DNA from: Rhipicephalus microplus
Taxonomy: Eukaryota > Arthropoda > Arachnida > Ixodida > Ixodidae
DNA: 64,000 nt
Direction: 5' to 3'
Assembly (NCBI RefSeq): GCF_043290135.1
Contig: NC_134710.1
Coordinates: 136,732,155-136,796,154, forward strand
Shown here: in pieces, positions 29,681 through 40,518 of the stretch
Position numbering within the stretch: the first letter of the stretch is position 1
Layout of the letters: each line of letters starts with the position of its first letter
Made by a program: the position numbers and the translations under genes
Notes under the pieces: generated by a model
What the model saw: only the letters and a program-made list of their open reading frames with translations
What the model was told of the DNA's origin: nothing
Databases searched by the model: none

Positions 29681-30155
29681 CTTGTCAAAGCGCTCTGCAG
29701 GTTGAGGCCGAGCACGGCATGGTTATTCTTCGACGTGGTGTTGTCGTCCGAAATCTCGATCTTGAGCTGGATCATAGCATCTTGTGTGGCCAGCTTGCTC
29801 CTGAAGCCGATGACCATGTCCGGGTAGAGCCTCGACTTTTCCAGGTACAAATGCCACCCGTTAATCAGGACATGTTCCAGCACCTTGCCCACGCAGGACG
29901 TGAGCAAGATGGACCGGAAGTTCTCAATGTCCGGCGGTTTGCCCGGCTTGGGGATTAGTTGTAGTAGTCCGTTAGGCTCTCGATCACAGACTCGCTGAGA
30001 TTCTTCAGCACATTGTTCATCACTCGATCTGGGCCCGTCACCGATATCGTGTTGAGGTCGTGCAAGGCCGCTCGGACCTCCCATACCTCAATGTCTAGGC
30101 TCGAGTTGACCGCTGCCTGGTAGTCCGGGTGGTGCACCTCAGGGGTAGCCGGCAT
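29681..30155 (-). pseudogene. LINE-A reverse transcriptase, N-terminal half
   Basis: In two overlapping frames: YQAAVNSSLD, EVWEVRAALHDLN and GPDRVMNN (equivalent of 'RSAPGPDGI'), then IPKPGKPPDIENFRSI, LTSCVGKVLEHVL and VIGFRSKLATQDAM. Motif A reads VLGLNLQSA, with Asn (codon at 29701-29703) where the catalytic Asp is expected. The expected FDK follows only after a one-base frameshift. Frame changes also occur near 29960-30085. Confidence 0.88.
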
Positions 30156-30324
30156 TTACTTGGCGTCAAGGCGCCTTCGCACCTAGTCCTCTCCGCATTC
30201 TGTGACCGCTGCCTGCATCATTCTGGTTGACAAGTCTTGCTGGTGCGACTTGGTCTTGGTTTCGTCCAGGAGGTGACGCAGCAGGGTCCACGTCCTGGTG
30301 CAGTGCATCGGCCCGTGCGCCGCG

Positions 30325-30600
30325 CTACAAATCTCGTGCCATTGCTGGGCACACAGTGTTCTGCAGCGGACCTCGATTATTCGGTTCAGCTCCGCGATCT
30401 TCTTGCGGAGTTTCCTGCTGGTACGTCATCAACAGGGCCTGCTTGGCTTCGATGAGGTGGGCGAGGCGGTTGTCCACTCTCTCAATACTGGTGTCCGCCT
30501 CGATCTCCTTAGTCGCTGCCGCGGCCCGCTTCATAAGCCCCGCCGTCCACTCCTCGATGTCCTCGATCACCACCTTCTCGGCCGGTAGTGCCCCTCGGAA
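30325..30600 (-). pseudogene. LINE-A linker between endonuclease and RT
   Basis: The reading 'VVIEDIEEWTAGLMKRA', 'AATKEIEAD' and 'RVDNRLAHLIEAKQALL' matches the linker segment between APE and RT in related tick elements as I remember them (IEDIE..WT, AATKEIE, DSRLAHL.EAK). It is predicted helical. It is in a different frame from the endonuclease, so at least one indel lies near 30600. Confidence 0.7.
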
Positions 30601-30659
30601 AGCGTCCCAGTCGGTGACCTTGTGCGCCCTGATGCATTGTTGGATTTGGTGGCCATACC

Positions 30660-31360
30660 TCTGCTGCTGAGCCGGACGGCGATCTCAGATATGTAGTGGT
30701 CCCTTTCCAGCTCGTGCCTCGTCTTCCACCAGCCAAAGTCTTCCGTGATCGCATGATCGCTGCCGCCGCTCCGAACGAACGCGAGGTCCGGCATTGTGTC
30801 TCAGGTGACCGAGTTGCCGATCCGCGTGGCGTCCACCAAGTCGGTGATCAGGGTCTACCCCAGGTCAGTCGCGTCCGGCAGGAGGTCTCGGCCCTTGACC
30901 AGTGTCCTGCCATAGCCCCAGGCCTAGTTCGGTGCGTTAATGTCTCCGCACACAACCAGCTTGTTGGTCGGGCCGGCGATGCGGTTTGCCTTGTGCAGCA
31001 GAGCCTTGAACTTCTGTTTCCTATGTGCCGGGCTGCTATAGACGTTTAGAATGAATATGTTCTCCTTTCTACTTTTCTTCCCGTTCATCACTTCGATGAA
31101 AGTGTACTCCGAGTACCCCGTACTCTAGGAAAGTGATGTCCTTCCTCACCAGGGTGCAGGCCCCTCTAACGGTGCTGCCAGTCGTGTCCCGCAAGCTCGG
31201 TGGGCTGATGCTCGCCTTGTAGCCCGAAAAGTTGGCCTCCTCGCTGAGGGTTTTCTGCAGTATGATGACGTCGGGCCTCACGGTTGTCTGTTCCAGGTGT
31301 TGCTGCAGGACGGCCTTCTTTCTGGCAAAGCCGTTACAATTCCACAGCCAGACCAGGAGG
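30660..31360 (-). pseudogene. LINE-A APE-type endonuclease
   Basis: The domain would nick target DNA. Starting near 31350 it reads VWLWNCNGFARKKAVL (the Asn of the 'WN' motif is present), then RPDVIILQKT, where Lys (codon 31252-31254) replaces the catalytic Glu of 'LQET'. Further on: VVCGDINAPN-stop-AWGY, with the Asp of GDxN kept, and PDLAFVR...GSDHAI with Asp/His kept. Stops occur at 30924-30926 (TAG), 30855-30857 (TAG) and 30801-30803 (TGA). The TGA fits CGA to TGA. Clearly inactive. Confidence 0.85.
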
Positions 31361-31373
31361 CCTCGCGTAGTCC

Positions 31374-32050
31374 CTACTGCTGTAGCTTATGTGGTTGCTC
31401 CTCTATACATGCGTGAGGTGGGTGGCGTTGTTGGCTTGGTGCCTGTCCTCGTGACACCTGCAGCGCCGCCATGATTTGTTGTAGTGCGCTGACAATGTTA
31501 GCAAAACGATTGTTGAATGCATTAATTGCCGCATTGTGCTGCTCCTCTATTCTGCTCAGCCTCTCGTTAATTCTCCGCTCTTTAAGACTTTCGGTGACCT
31601 TCCTCTTGGGCGCCAGTCTCACTGCTGCCACCGTCGTCTCGTTTGCCACAGTCTCCTCCTTCATAGCCTGCAGAACTGCCGGGAGCGAGGTCTGTGCCCG
31701 CTCCACTTGTTGGTGCTGTGGCTGCTGTTGCCGCTGCTCGCATTGCCGCTCCTCCGCCAACTGCTGCGTCAACGTGGGTCGTCCCGGTTGATCCATCTTG
31801 AGTGCCTTTACTTCCTTGTTGGACATTTCCAGCGCAGTTATAAGCTCCGCGATTTTTCTGTTGAGTACGTCGTTTGCTCTGGTAAGCATGACTACGTTGT
31901 CTTTCAGGAGCTCCATCTCCTCGTCCCTCTTGTCGTTTTTCTTGTGCCCGCTGTTACCTACACTGCTCGGCACTAGGTTCTGCTGCCGCGGCGGTTTTCT
32001 CTTCCTGATTCCTGCTTTGACGGCGTCCGTATAGCCAACGCACTCTCAAC
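31374..32050 (-). pseudogene. LINE-A gag C-terminal part with coiled coil
   Basis: The frame is open from about 32046, with GYTDAVKAGIRKRK resembling the 'SWxDxVKG' segment that follows the zinc knuckles in tick LINE gag. Then a heptad-like region (EMELLKDNVVML, RKIAELITALEM), a Gln-rich stretch (QQQPQHQQVE), and a second helical part (LSRIEEQHNAAINAFNNRFANIV). It ends QPHKLQQ-stop at 31374, just before the endonuclease. The coiled coil is expected to mediate RNP assembly. The N-terminal zinc knuckles are missing. Confidence 0.75.
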
Positions 32051-32110
32051 CGACTTGGATCTGCCGCGCTGGCGACTCGCGCTCCTTCTATGGAACAGGT
32101 TACGCCTCAC

Positions 32111-33374
32111 TAGCCACACAAACCCAAGAATGACTTGGGGGCAACAGGATGACCCTATTTGAATTGAGCCATCAGACTAGATGGCTCGTTCGGAGGCGCT
32201 GCAACACCCCTCGATGCGGATCGTTGCGCACCTTGAAATACGATGGCTGAAGCAATGGGAGGTCTTTACGGCCCTTCGGTACAGCGATACATTGCGGAAT
32301 AATAAGCTAACAAACTCATATTTATAGACATTCGCATGAGAAGTGCATAACATCCGGGCCTCGTAGGTAAGCACTTGACGTCTGCAATGAGCAGCCACAA
32401 CAGGACAAGCATCTGTGCAATAGAGCTGACCGGCGGAGTTTTAGAACGAGAACAATGCGGGAAATATGCAGTTGTAAAAAGTCAGCACGAGTTGCGTGAT
32501 CAGTGAGAAATTACTGGAAAAAACTGAGCATTTCATTAGTATGAACGAAAAGGAGGTGATTGTCACGGCCGTGCACATTAAAATTACGAATGATTAATGA
32601 GTAGAAGTATTTCTCGAAGTATGCCACGTCTGATTTACTTTAGTCATGACTGTAAAGGAAAAGTGAGCATGGATTTCATTTTGAACTTGGAGCAACGCAG
32701 CTATTTCGGCGAGAGAGCATCTTTATTGCAGCTCAATTAAGCGCAACGTTGATATATCTGTAGCTTTATTATATTGGATCCTACTTGCGCACTTTATCCG
32801 AAGAGTAGTTCACTTAGTTTTGATACTGAGTTTCACAGCATGAAACTCACAAGAAAAACAAGATGTAAAGAATTATTTCATTTGGTAGTGTGATTGCCTT
32901 ATTTCGCTGAAAGTTAAGCCACTTCGCCCTTCTCTTTGATATGTTTTATATTCTTAATATTGCAATCGAAGGCCGTCTCTTGAAATTGTTTGAGGCACTT
33001 CACTCTTCTGTGAATTATCAATCATAGGTGAGTTCATGTAGCCAGAAAACACCCAATGTCAGTTATGAAAAGAAGAGCAAATGCTTTGTTACGAGTACGG
33101 GATCTGCGTCAAACAAGTCCAAAGCTTGGGAAGTTCACGTGTGGAATCATTCTGGGGCTTTCTCAACAAAGTAGAAAGCCCTCATATTCAAGGCCTAAAA
33201 AAATTTCTCTGATCGATTTCCACCAGTTTTCATGTGCCACGTAGCATTTTGTTGTCAACAGCAATTTACATTGAACTTATTTTGAGGTAAAATGTCATTC
33301 ATTAATTGCTTTATTGAACGAAGGACATTCACGGAGACAAAATTGTTGGCTGCCGATCTGAACCTAATGACAAT
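32111..33374. other. Unannotated AT-rich DNA
   Basis: No gene, RNA or repeat recognised. A short near-palindrome occurs around 32166-32188 (gagccatcagactagatggctc). Confidence 0.45.
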
Positions 33375-33604
33375 AATTGTTGGGGTTTAACGTTTCAAAA
33401 CCACCACATATGATTATGAGAGACGCCGAGGGCTCCGGAAATTCTGACCACCACCGGTTCTTTAACGTGCTTTAAATCTAAGCAAACGGGCCTTAAACAC
33501 CTTCGCCTCCATCGAGAATGCGGCCGCCACGGCCGGTATACTCGATCTCGCGGCCTGCGGGTCAGTAGCTGACAGCCTTAGCCACGAGACCACCTTGGCG
33601 GGCG
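33375..33604 (-). mobile_element. Ruka-like tick SINE, full-length
   Basis: All parts are readable in reverse: tail 'ttggggtttaacgtttc', middle 'gggctccggaaattctgacc', 'tctttaacgtgc', 'cgcctccatcgagaatgc', and the tRNA-like head with B-box 'atactcgatctcgcg' and A-box region 'agccttagccacgagacc'. No clear target duplication was found, so it is of middle age. Confidence 0.9.
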
Positions 33605-34069
33605 TTCTAATCTAGGCTAAAGCTGCAAGTTGCTTTAAAAGCCCTGCTGTGTTTCCTGAAAGCCTGGAGACTTCGTGAAAATCAGGGAAGTTCATTTAGG
33701 CGCACAGAACCGCTGGGCGTGGGCCTTTACAGCGATGGCTGACAAACTCTCTTGGACTAAAAAAGTGCAAAGTCGTTTGCCAGACGCATAATTCAAAAAA
33801 GAAAATTTGAAATCTGAACGTGAATTACAACTTCATATCCACAGATTGTCATTCCAAGATTCTGCCTTATAGCCACTCACCAATGTTTGTATAACTTGGT
33901 TGCAACCTAAAAATAATATTTCACTTCAAGGTAAAAGATTCTACGTACACGGGCTGTCAATACTCATGTGGACATATTTGTACATTTTTCAAACATATCA
34001 GCCCAAGATGCGGCTACGTGAGCCACGTGAAGACAACATGACTGCGCACTACGTTACTCTTAATGAACA
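33605..34069. other. Unannotated intergenic DNA
   Basis: Nothing recognised between the SINE and the start of LINE-B. Confidence 0.4.
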
Positions 34070-34079
34070 CACGGAGTAA

Positions 34080-34640
34080 TGCATGCACCACATGTGAATG
34101 AAGACATCGTCTGCCCCATCACTACTCAAAATGTTCTCGCCGTCTCTACGCTGGCGAAAAAGAACGCGTGTGTCTACGCGGCCGTTCAGCAGATACGCCT
34201 AAGGGAAGACACGTAAAACATGGCTGCTTAGTTGGCGACCTTAGAAAATACATACAAGAGAGTCGTTCACGTCGTCGACGCCGGCTTCAGTGATACCCAG
34301 TTGTGGATGATGATGGTTACCCATGAAGCCAAACGGCGCTCAAGTTTAGATGCATCAAGACTACTGCGACGGTGGTGGAGCTCTTCGATAATATGAGAGT
34401 GCCGAACTACGTCATGTGTGGCACGGACATGCTGCCCTTCACTCTGTACCGAAGATGTATATGTGTATTACAATTGTGGAGATTTGGGACATCGTGCCGA
34501 CGTGTGCCCGAACCCAAGCAAAAAGAAGTGCAGGGGATGCGGTCTAGCCTCCCCTGCCGAAGAGCACCAGTGCCCGCCAAAGTGTACCATCTGTGGAGGT
34601 CCTCATCTCACCGCAGACCGCAAGTGCAAGCAGTGATTCC
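34080..34640 (+). pseudogene. LINE-B gag with CCHC zinc knuckles
   Basis: Upstream, IVCPITTQNVLAVSTLAK and LATLENTYKRVVHVVD are readable with stops, then VELFDNMRVPNYVMCGT in one frame. The knuckles are in the neighbouring frame (34418-34636): the first reads YYNCGDLGHRADVC, with Tyr where the first Cys is expected, followed by CRGCG...EEHQC and CTICGGPHLTADRKC. CCHC gag proteins bind element RNA. At least one frameshift lies near 34440. Confidence 0.85.
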
Positions 34641-34927
34641 AGCTGCCGGTCACAGTATGGCGAAGACGCCGGCGCAAGCGCGCCAAAAAGTCACAGGTGG
34701 CCCAGTATATTCATTCACGTGACTCCAGCATGGCGACTGCGCGTGGACGTGCGAGTTCACTGACGCCAGCGGCTTGTCAACGCAGCCTCTCTAGAGGGCA
34801 CCCCTGCTTCGCTTCCAATACAGTTACTCTATATGCTACTAAAGGTAGTATATAAAGTAACTGTAGCTTCCAAGGACGCTTCCGCTCAAAAGGGCCTTCA
34901 TTCCCCAAGGGGCATTCCCAATTCCGG

Positions 34928-35119
34928 ATGCGCCTCCATGAAGGACGTATACGTGGGTGGAATGGGTCAAGCAGAATACGAAAAAAAAAGTTCAAAAAGT
35001 TAACCAAAGTAACACTGTCAGAGCATACAGAAGACTCCACAGTAACGCTGCTCTTGCAAGAAAACGCTAGCTTCAGAACGCAAATCCAAAAGATTAAGGC
35101 TGATTTCGAGGCCTTTTGA
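34928..35119 (+). pseudogene. LINE-B gag C-terminal coiled-coil remnant
   Basis: A 63-codon frame ends TVTLLLQENASFRTQIQKIK-type heptad sequence then a stop. Related gag proteins end with a short coiled coil of the form 'LLxENxxLRxEIxxLK', and LINE-A has one at the same relative place. Position between the zinc knuckles and the endonuclease supports the call. Confidence 0.6.
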
Positions 35120-35479
35120 AAAGCAAACCTTCAACAAAGGCAGTAAGTCTTCATAGAGAGAGGAAGAACCGCAGACGCGTCCAGCTAAACGTAGGGTGAC
35201 GACCTCGCAGGAGGGAGCCGACAAACAGCTACGGTGGAGGAAGTAACGCCGCGGTCATTGGACCACTTACAAAAATCTTTTAAGTATTTGATAAATAGCA
35301 ATTAAACCTTCCTTTTTAGAGTTCAAGTTCTAGAAAACAAACGTACCAAGCGCGATGAACCAGCCAGTGCGGAAGTCACGTCAGTGGTAGCTATCGAAGC
35401 TGCAGATAGCATGCTAGGGGCCCTCTTAGCCCAAAACAAAAACAATGGCAGGTCACACTGAAAAAACTGATCATATTAA

Positions 35480-36170
35480 AGTGGAACTGCGCCAGTTTTC
35501 TTAAGCAAAAGGCCCCACTGCAATAGTTTATCGCGACACAGGCGAACAAACCACATATTATTTTATTACAAGAGACTAGGTCTGAAATTTCATAATTTCC
35601 AGGTTACCGAGCTATCTCGGCCACCAGAGAAGGCAAACTCGGCCTTGCGATCCTATTCTTGTGAATAAATGCTATATGGAGCCCAAATCAAAGTTAGGCA
35701 ACACGCCGGCAGAGATAATGTTTATTGAGATAATTCCCAACAGCTGGCTTAAAAACTGTGCTTTTATTCTAAACATTTAAAGCTTTCCGAGAGACCGTCA
35801 CCAGGCATTCTTGTCGATTATAGCCATGGCGGCGGCAAAAGCAAAGGAGGCTCGACTCGTGGTATCTGGGGACTTCAACGCGCTGCATCGAGCGTGGGGT
35901 TATGTAAGATACTCTCTGAAAGTAGTGGATCTATACTTCAAGTGGTAATGAAATGCGCTTTAGAGCTAGTCACGGACCTACAGTTTCTCACACGCATTGG
36001 TAATTGAGTGTCGCAGGACACCACGCGAGATCTGACCTTCGTTAAGAACGCTAGCGAAGTTCGTTGGTACGATAAGCAAGAAAATCTGGGCAGTGGCCAC
36101 TTTATTGTAGAAATTTCCATGAAAATTGAAGCAAATCCCCTGAGGACGTTCAGCGTAGTAGACTGGAATG
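35480..36170 (+). pseudogene. LINE-B APE-type endonuclease
   Basis: Readable blocks with intervening stops: ILKWNCASFLKQKAPLQ (WN motif), PHIILLQETRSEIS (catalytic Glu kept), FPGYRAISATREGKLGLAIL, then RLVVSGDFNALHRAWGY (GDFN kept), and RDLTFVKN...GSGHFIVEI, where the usual S-D-H reads S-G-H. Stops at several sites (for example after PLQ and after EIS). The domain order is right, but the protein is dead. Confidence 0.85.
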
Positions 36171-36269
36171 CCTCTCATGAACACCGGGCAGAGAACTCCG
36201 GTGAGTACGAGTTGTTTGCAGACTTCTTACTGAAACTAAAACAGGACGTTAAAGCTGTTGGTAAAATAG

Positions 36270-36665
36270 TCGAAACGGACCTAAAAGTCAACAGGATGGG
36301 TGCGCACTCGGCGCACCTGCATGGTAGAAGCAATGAAAAAAAAACTCCCTATTCACCAGATGGCGAACTCAGAGGCTAAATCTGAGGCTGCGTAAAAAAA
36401 GTAGCGATTTTAAATCACCGCATCGAATTGTACTGCCAATAATTGAGCAAGCACCGATGGAACAATGTTTGCTCTGCAGTCGAAGGACAGATGCGTGTTG
36501 GAGGAAAGTGGAATCTCCTGAAGCAACTGCTAAACAAGTTACAGCCAAAAGCAATCAGCTATTGATAGGCGAATCCACAATCTGAAAGGGGAAGGACAAA
36601 CAGATATAGACATACTTCATAGCCAAGCAGTAAGGCAACTTCTCCGTAGGTCCCTCGGAGCACGA
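36270..36665 (+). pseudogene. LINE-B linker between endonuclease and RT
   Basis: Includes 'HRWNNVCSAVEGQMRVGGKWNLLKQLLN' (read in parts), a conserved segment of the endonuclease-RT linker in tick LINEs as I know them. It is interrupted by stops, and frame changes are needed on both sides. Confidence 0.65.
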
Positions 36666-36667
36666 GG

Positions 36668-37625
36668 ACTACCCAGAGTACAGAGATGAACCTACGGAGC
36701 ATCTCGACGCTCCGATCACCAACACTGAAGTCACTAAGGTGCTACAGGAGCTGAACGTGCGCTCGGCACCCGGGCCGGGTGGCATCTCCAACAGACTTCT
36801 GCGCAACCTGGATGAGAAATCAATCGAGAAGTTTACGCAAGAGATCAACCATACGTGGGAAACTGGCCAGGTAGCAGACCTCTTGAAGACGGCCTCTGTA
36901 GCGCTTATACCGAAACCAGGTAAAGCGCTCACAGCCGAGAGCCTCACACGAATCTCGCTTACGTCCTGCGTGGGCAAGGTGGCTGAGCACGTACTCCACG
37001 AAAGAGTAACGAGATACATCGAGGAACGCCAACTGTTCCCCTATAACATGGTAGGTTTCAGGCCCTATCTATACATACAAGATATTGTGCTGTTACTCAA
37101 ACGGCAGGTCATCTACGTTAACACCAGGGACGTCAGATGTATTTTGGCGTTAGATCTCGCCAAAGTATTTGACATCACGCACAGATTTGTTCTCAAATCC
37201 ATCTCTGACCGAAACGTGAAAAAAACGCCTACATGTGTATACGCGAGCTCTTTCTGAAGAGACCGCGCAGCCGAAAAAAATCAGCTAACCGACATTCAAA
37301 TAGTTCCAGTTAGAGGCTAAGGGCAGAGTGCAGTAATTTCACCCCTCCTTTTCAATATAGCGATGAAAGGTTTTTTTGGAAAAGCTGGCTAGAGTCGAGG
37401 GCACGAACCATGCGCTCTACGCGGACGACATCGCCGTTTGGTGCGATGGGGGGGGGGGGGTCCGCGGGGCCGTGGAGCGTGCCCTTCAATAAGCCTTGGA
37501 AGCTACCATGAGTACCTGAAAGAAACTGGACTCTGTCTGTCTCCGTCAAAGTCGGAACTGCTACTTTTAAGACCAAACCGCAGGAGCACGAGATACTTTA
37601 CACCTATCGAACAGATTCCAGTTAA
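36668..37625 (+). pseudogene. LINE-B reverse transcriptase
   Basis: The frame 36739-37257 carries RSAPGPGGISNRLLRNLD, ALIPKPGKALTAESL, LTSCVGKVAEHVL, MVGFRPYL and motif A CILALDLAKVFD with the catalytic Asp. A frame break follows near 37250-37390. Motif C is YADDIAVW at 37418 onward, with both Asp present, just before a poly-G run (37448-37459) that may hide an indel. The region ends in a stretch reading IPVNL at 37620-37629, directly at the foldback insertion point. Confidence 0.88.
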
Positions 37626-37629
37626 TCTA

Positions 37630-38878
37630 CAGGGTGTTTCAGCTAAAGAGTACCAATCAATAAAAAATTAAAAATGAGTGCTACGCGTTTCCAGCTAGCA
37701 CAGTATTGTTCTTAGCTGTATGTAGCACATCAGAATAATTTTTGATCCTCCAAGCATGGTAATTAAAAAATTGCTTAAAAAACTTTTTAAATACTGAACT
37801 CCACAGAAAAAAATTCAACATAAGACTTGTAGCTCCTATTCAGAAATAACGAAATTTTCAAGTTACGGTAAGATAACAACGCTGTTTTCTTTTCGAGGGT
37901 TTGTTTAAAGTGCACGAAATTTTAAAAAATACCACGTGATTGCCTCCCAACGCGCGGCGCTTTCAATGCCCTCAAACGTAAGTTGAACGAACTAGCGGTG
38001 GCTTCTCACGCATGAAGGTCGCTTGAGCAGGCTATTGGTGACTACAATGGACATTAAGCGATGTTTGGATGGTACAGTTAAAAAAGGGGGGGGGGAGGGG
38101 ATAAAAAAAAGGAAACAAAGACAATAAACTTCGACGAAAAAGCGGCTGCCACGTGCATCGCGATACGAGATCGGAGGTAGCATTCGGCACAGCGCATATG
38201 TTTTTTTTTTCTTTTCGGGCCAACGACAACGATTTTTTTTTCGGGCCCTCTCCTCCACCATCATGTTTATCGTTGGCCCGAAAAGAAAAAAAAAAAAAAC
38301 GTCTGCGCTGCGCCGAATGCTGCCTCCGGTCTTGTATCACAATGCACGTGGCAGCTGCTTTTTCGTCGAAGTTTATTGTCTTCGTTTCCCTCTTTCGCCC
38401 CCTCCCCCTTTTTAATAGTACCACCCAACCATCGCTTAATGTCCATCGTAGTTACTGATAGCCTGTTCAAGTGTCCTTCTTGCGTGAGAAGCCTTCGCTA
38501 ATTCGTTCAACTTACATTTGAAGGCACTGAAAGCGCCACGGATTAGGCGGCAATCACGTGGTATTTTTTTTTTAAATTTCGTACACTTTAAACAAACCCT
38601 GGAAAAAAGTTACCCAGCATTGTTATGTTAGCGCAACTTGAGAATTTTGTTATTTCTGTTATTTCTGGATAACAGCTACAAGCATTTTACTGAAATTTTT
38701 TCCTTCAGTCAGTAGTTTAAACGTTCATTAAGCAATCTTTGTTAAATAATGTGCTTGGCGAATAAAAAAAATATTATGACGTGCTACATACAGCTAAGAA
38801 CAATACTGCGCTAGCTGGATATGGGTGATACTCATTTTAAATTTCTTTTGCTTGGTGTTTTTTAGCTGAAACACCCTG
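37630..38878. mobile_element. Foldback (hairpin) DNA transposon, non-autonomous, TA target
   Basis: Begins CAGGGTGTTTCAGCTAAA and ends TTTAGCTGAAACACCCTG. The two halves are inverted repeats along their whole length: arms 37630-38230 and 38265-38878 with a spacer of about 34 bp. Arms have drifted (roughly 10-15% by eye, with small indels). TA lies on both sides (37628-37629 and 38879-38880), the target duplication of Tc1/mariner-like transposases. No transposase frame inside, so mobility must have depended on another element. The insertion splits LINE-B between RT and the connector. Confidence 0.88.
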
Positions 38879-38880
38879 TA

Positions 38881-39520
38881 TATGCGAAATCTGGCCAGAT
38901 GATACCTAGATTCGACTCTGTCAGGATTCTAGCTCTTACACCTAACGCAAAGGGAACCAACACTCAGACTGGTGTCCACGTGAAGGTACAGACAGAGGAC
39001 GTGCTTATATTATTACAAATTCTCGAATCGCAGAGGCGGCCTCAGTGAGAGCAATGTCCTGAGCCTGTACTATGCGTTCTCTATGAGTCACATAAACTAC
39101 GTCGCATCGGCGCTAAAATGGTCCCACTCGGAGGAAGTCAGAAATGATGCGCTTGTAAGAAAAATCATCAAATGCATACTGATGTGGATTCCTGTTAACA
39201 CTAGCACAGAGAAGCTCCTAAAGTTAGGGGTGCACAACATCCTTCACTGAGGTAATGAAAGTATAAAGAACGGCGCAAGCAGTACGTCTCTCATCTTCGA
39301 AACCAAGCAGAAACATTTTAAATTTCGAAGGGTTGGCCCCCTTGGCCATCGACGAGAATGCCACCATGCTGTCTCAGACCATTAGGGAAACCTTTCATGT
39401 TAGCCCTTTCCGAAGGATTGTACATCCGCAAATAACGTGGACGCAAGGCACGAGCCCGATCCCTCTTAGACTTTGCGCACAAAAGCCTTGATAAAACTAT
39501 TTACGTAGATACAGTGCAGG
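38881..39520 (+). pseudogene. LINE-B connector between RT and RNase H
   Basis: Immediately after the foldback element: YAKSGQMIPRFDSVRILALT (the equivalent of 'IRVLGM' in LINE-A), then LSLYYAFSMSHINYVASAL, DALVRKIIKCILMW and TSTEKLLKLGVHN, parallel to LINE-A blocks 'TWLVQSFAVSHIVFVAAF' and 'TSTEKLLSLGMNN'. It contains stops and one frame change near 39000-39040. Confidence 0.8.
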
Positions 39521-39990
39521 ATGGGCGGACAGATTCATTTGTAGCTGTTGTAGATGATCCTTAATTCAGCTTCAGTTATACATGTCATGGTTGCAGTGGC
39601 TCAAGAAGCTACCATCGCGCTAGCTATGAACGACCTCTCGCGGCCTTACATCTACACTGACTCCAGATCAGTCATACGGACCTTTCTATCTGGTCTCAGC
39701 AATAAAGTTGTGTTCTCTCTCTATCTGGTCTCATCTCAGAAGAAGCGGTGGTTATAATCAAGCAAACATCGCCTGATGCCTTTTGCACTATCGTATGGTT
39801 CCCAGCGCACATCGGAATCAATGTACATCCCAGCAAACCCAACCCGAATGAACTACTTCATGACCAAGCGTGAGGTCTGACGTTCCGCGATGGTCCCGAT
39901 ACGCTAGACAATCTGGTTTGGGAGCATAATAACTCCGACCCATTACTCTCTTTTCACGAAATAGTGAAACACAATCAGCTTGGGCGCAGG
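39500..39990 (+). pseudogene. LINE-B RNase H
   Basis: Asp is in YVDTVQDG (~39509), Glu in VAQEATIALAM and Asp in YTDSRSVIRTFLSG (frame 39554-39757). All three acidic residues are therefore still present. A weak relic of the last motif may lie near 39795-39850. A stop and frame changes separate the motifs. Confidence 0.75.
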
Positions 39991-40059
39991 TAATTCCCAC
40001 TACCGCACCCAAAGCTGACTAGACTTCAACCTTCCACCCTGATAATGTTACAAACGGGA

Positions 40060-40330
40060 TCTTTCTTGTCGGGAGGAAGGATCAGTCGCTTTGCTCCGGA
40101 TCCACACTGCCCCGAGTGCCATGAAAATCATTTCTTGTTAACTCACGTACTCTGGCAATGTTCGGCGTTACAAGATGTATCTTTTAAAGCAATAGGACTT
40201 AGAGGAAGCCCCCAAAAGCGGTGATCTCTATATACAACTAGGACTGTTCAAAGGCCCCATGAACGGGTGGAGGACGTGGTCTTCCGGCCGCAACGTGGGC
40301 GCGGCCCGCAATCACGAATGTGTAGTTCCT
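40060..40330 (+). pseudogene. LINE-B C-terminal Cys/His motif and 3' end
   Basis: RFAPDPHCPECHENHFLLTH then LWQCSALQD corresponds to the CxxC...H...C motif that ends related LINE proteins. It is followed by a short 3' region ending near 40365 with 'aactgactgactg'. Confidence 0.75.
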
Positions 40331-40518
40331 TAGGACCCAAACAAAGTTTGTTAACTGACTGACTGCCGTCTTGGTTCACGCTTGGTGATCGCAGATATGG
40401 TTTGAGGCCAAAGTATATCGTGCCACGCCCAACAACATCAACAAACGTTCACAACAATAGCTAGCGCTCGTCACACGCAACGAGTGAACGTCTTGGCATT
40501 TTGTGTTTCTTCTCGCAG

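Larger units (their letters stand above)
27595..32110 (-). mobile_element. LINE-A: near-complete dead I-group non-LTR retrotransposon
   Basis: Reading from 32110 down to about 27595: gag C-terminal part with coiled coil, APE-type endonuclease, linker, reverse transcriptase, RNase H, C-terminal Cys/His motif, then a 3' end with 'aataaag' and 'ctcactca'. The gene order is that of I-type LINEs. The coding region is broken by several frameshifts and stops, and both RT catalytic aspartates tested are changed. The gag zinc knuckles that should precede 32050 were not seen, so it is 5'-truncated inside gag. LINE-B on the opposite strand is a relative with matching blocks (IPKPGK, SLTSCVGKV-type, LEH/AEHVL). 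Confidence 0.9.
34070..40365 (+). mobile_element. LINE-B: near-full-length dead I-group retrotransposon split by a foldback element
   Basis: In order: gag with CCHC knuckles (to ~34640), gag coiled coil (to ~35120), APE endonuclease (35490-36170), linker (to ~36660), RT (36670-37625), a foldback DNA transposon (37630-38878), connector and RNase H (38880-39990), C-terminal Cys/His motif (~40090-40180) and a tail with 'aactgactgactg' near 40350. This is the most complete LINE here. Many stops and frameshifts make it a pseudogene, but the RT motif C (YADD) and the RNase H acidic residues are kept. Gene order matches LINE-A. Confidence 0.9.

Noticed and set aside
37448..37459. Frameshift in LINE-B just after YADD at a poly-G run
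   Set aside because: Homopolymer length is unreliable in raw sequence, so it is not counted as an evolutionary break.
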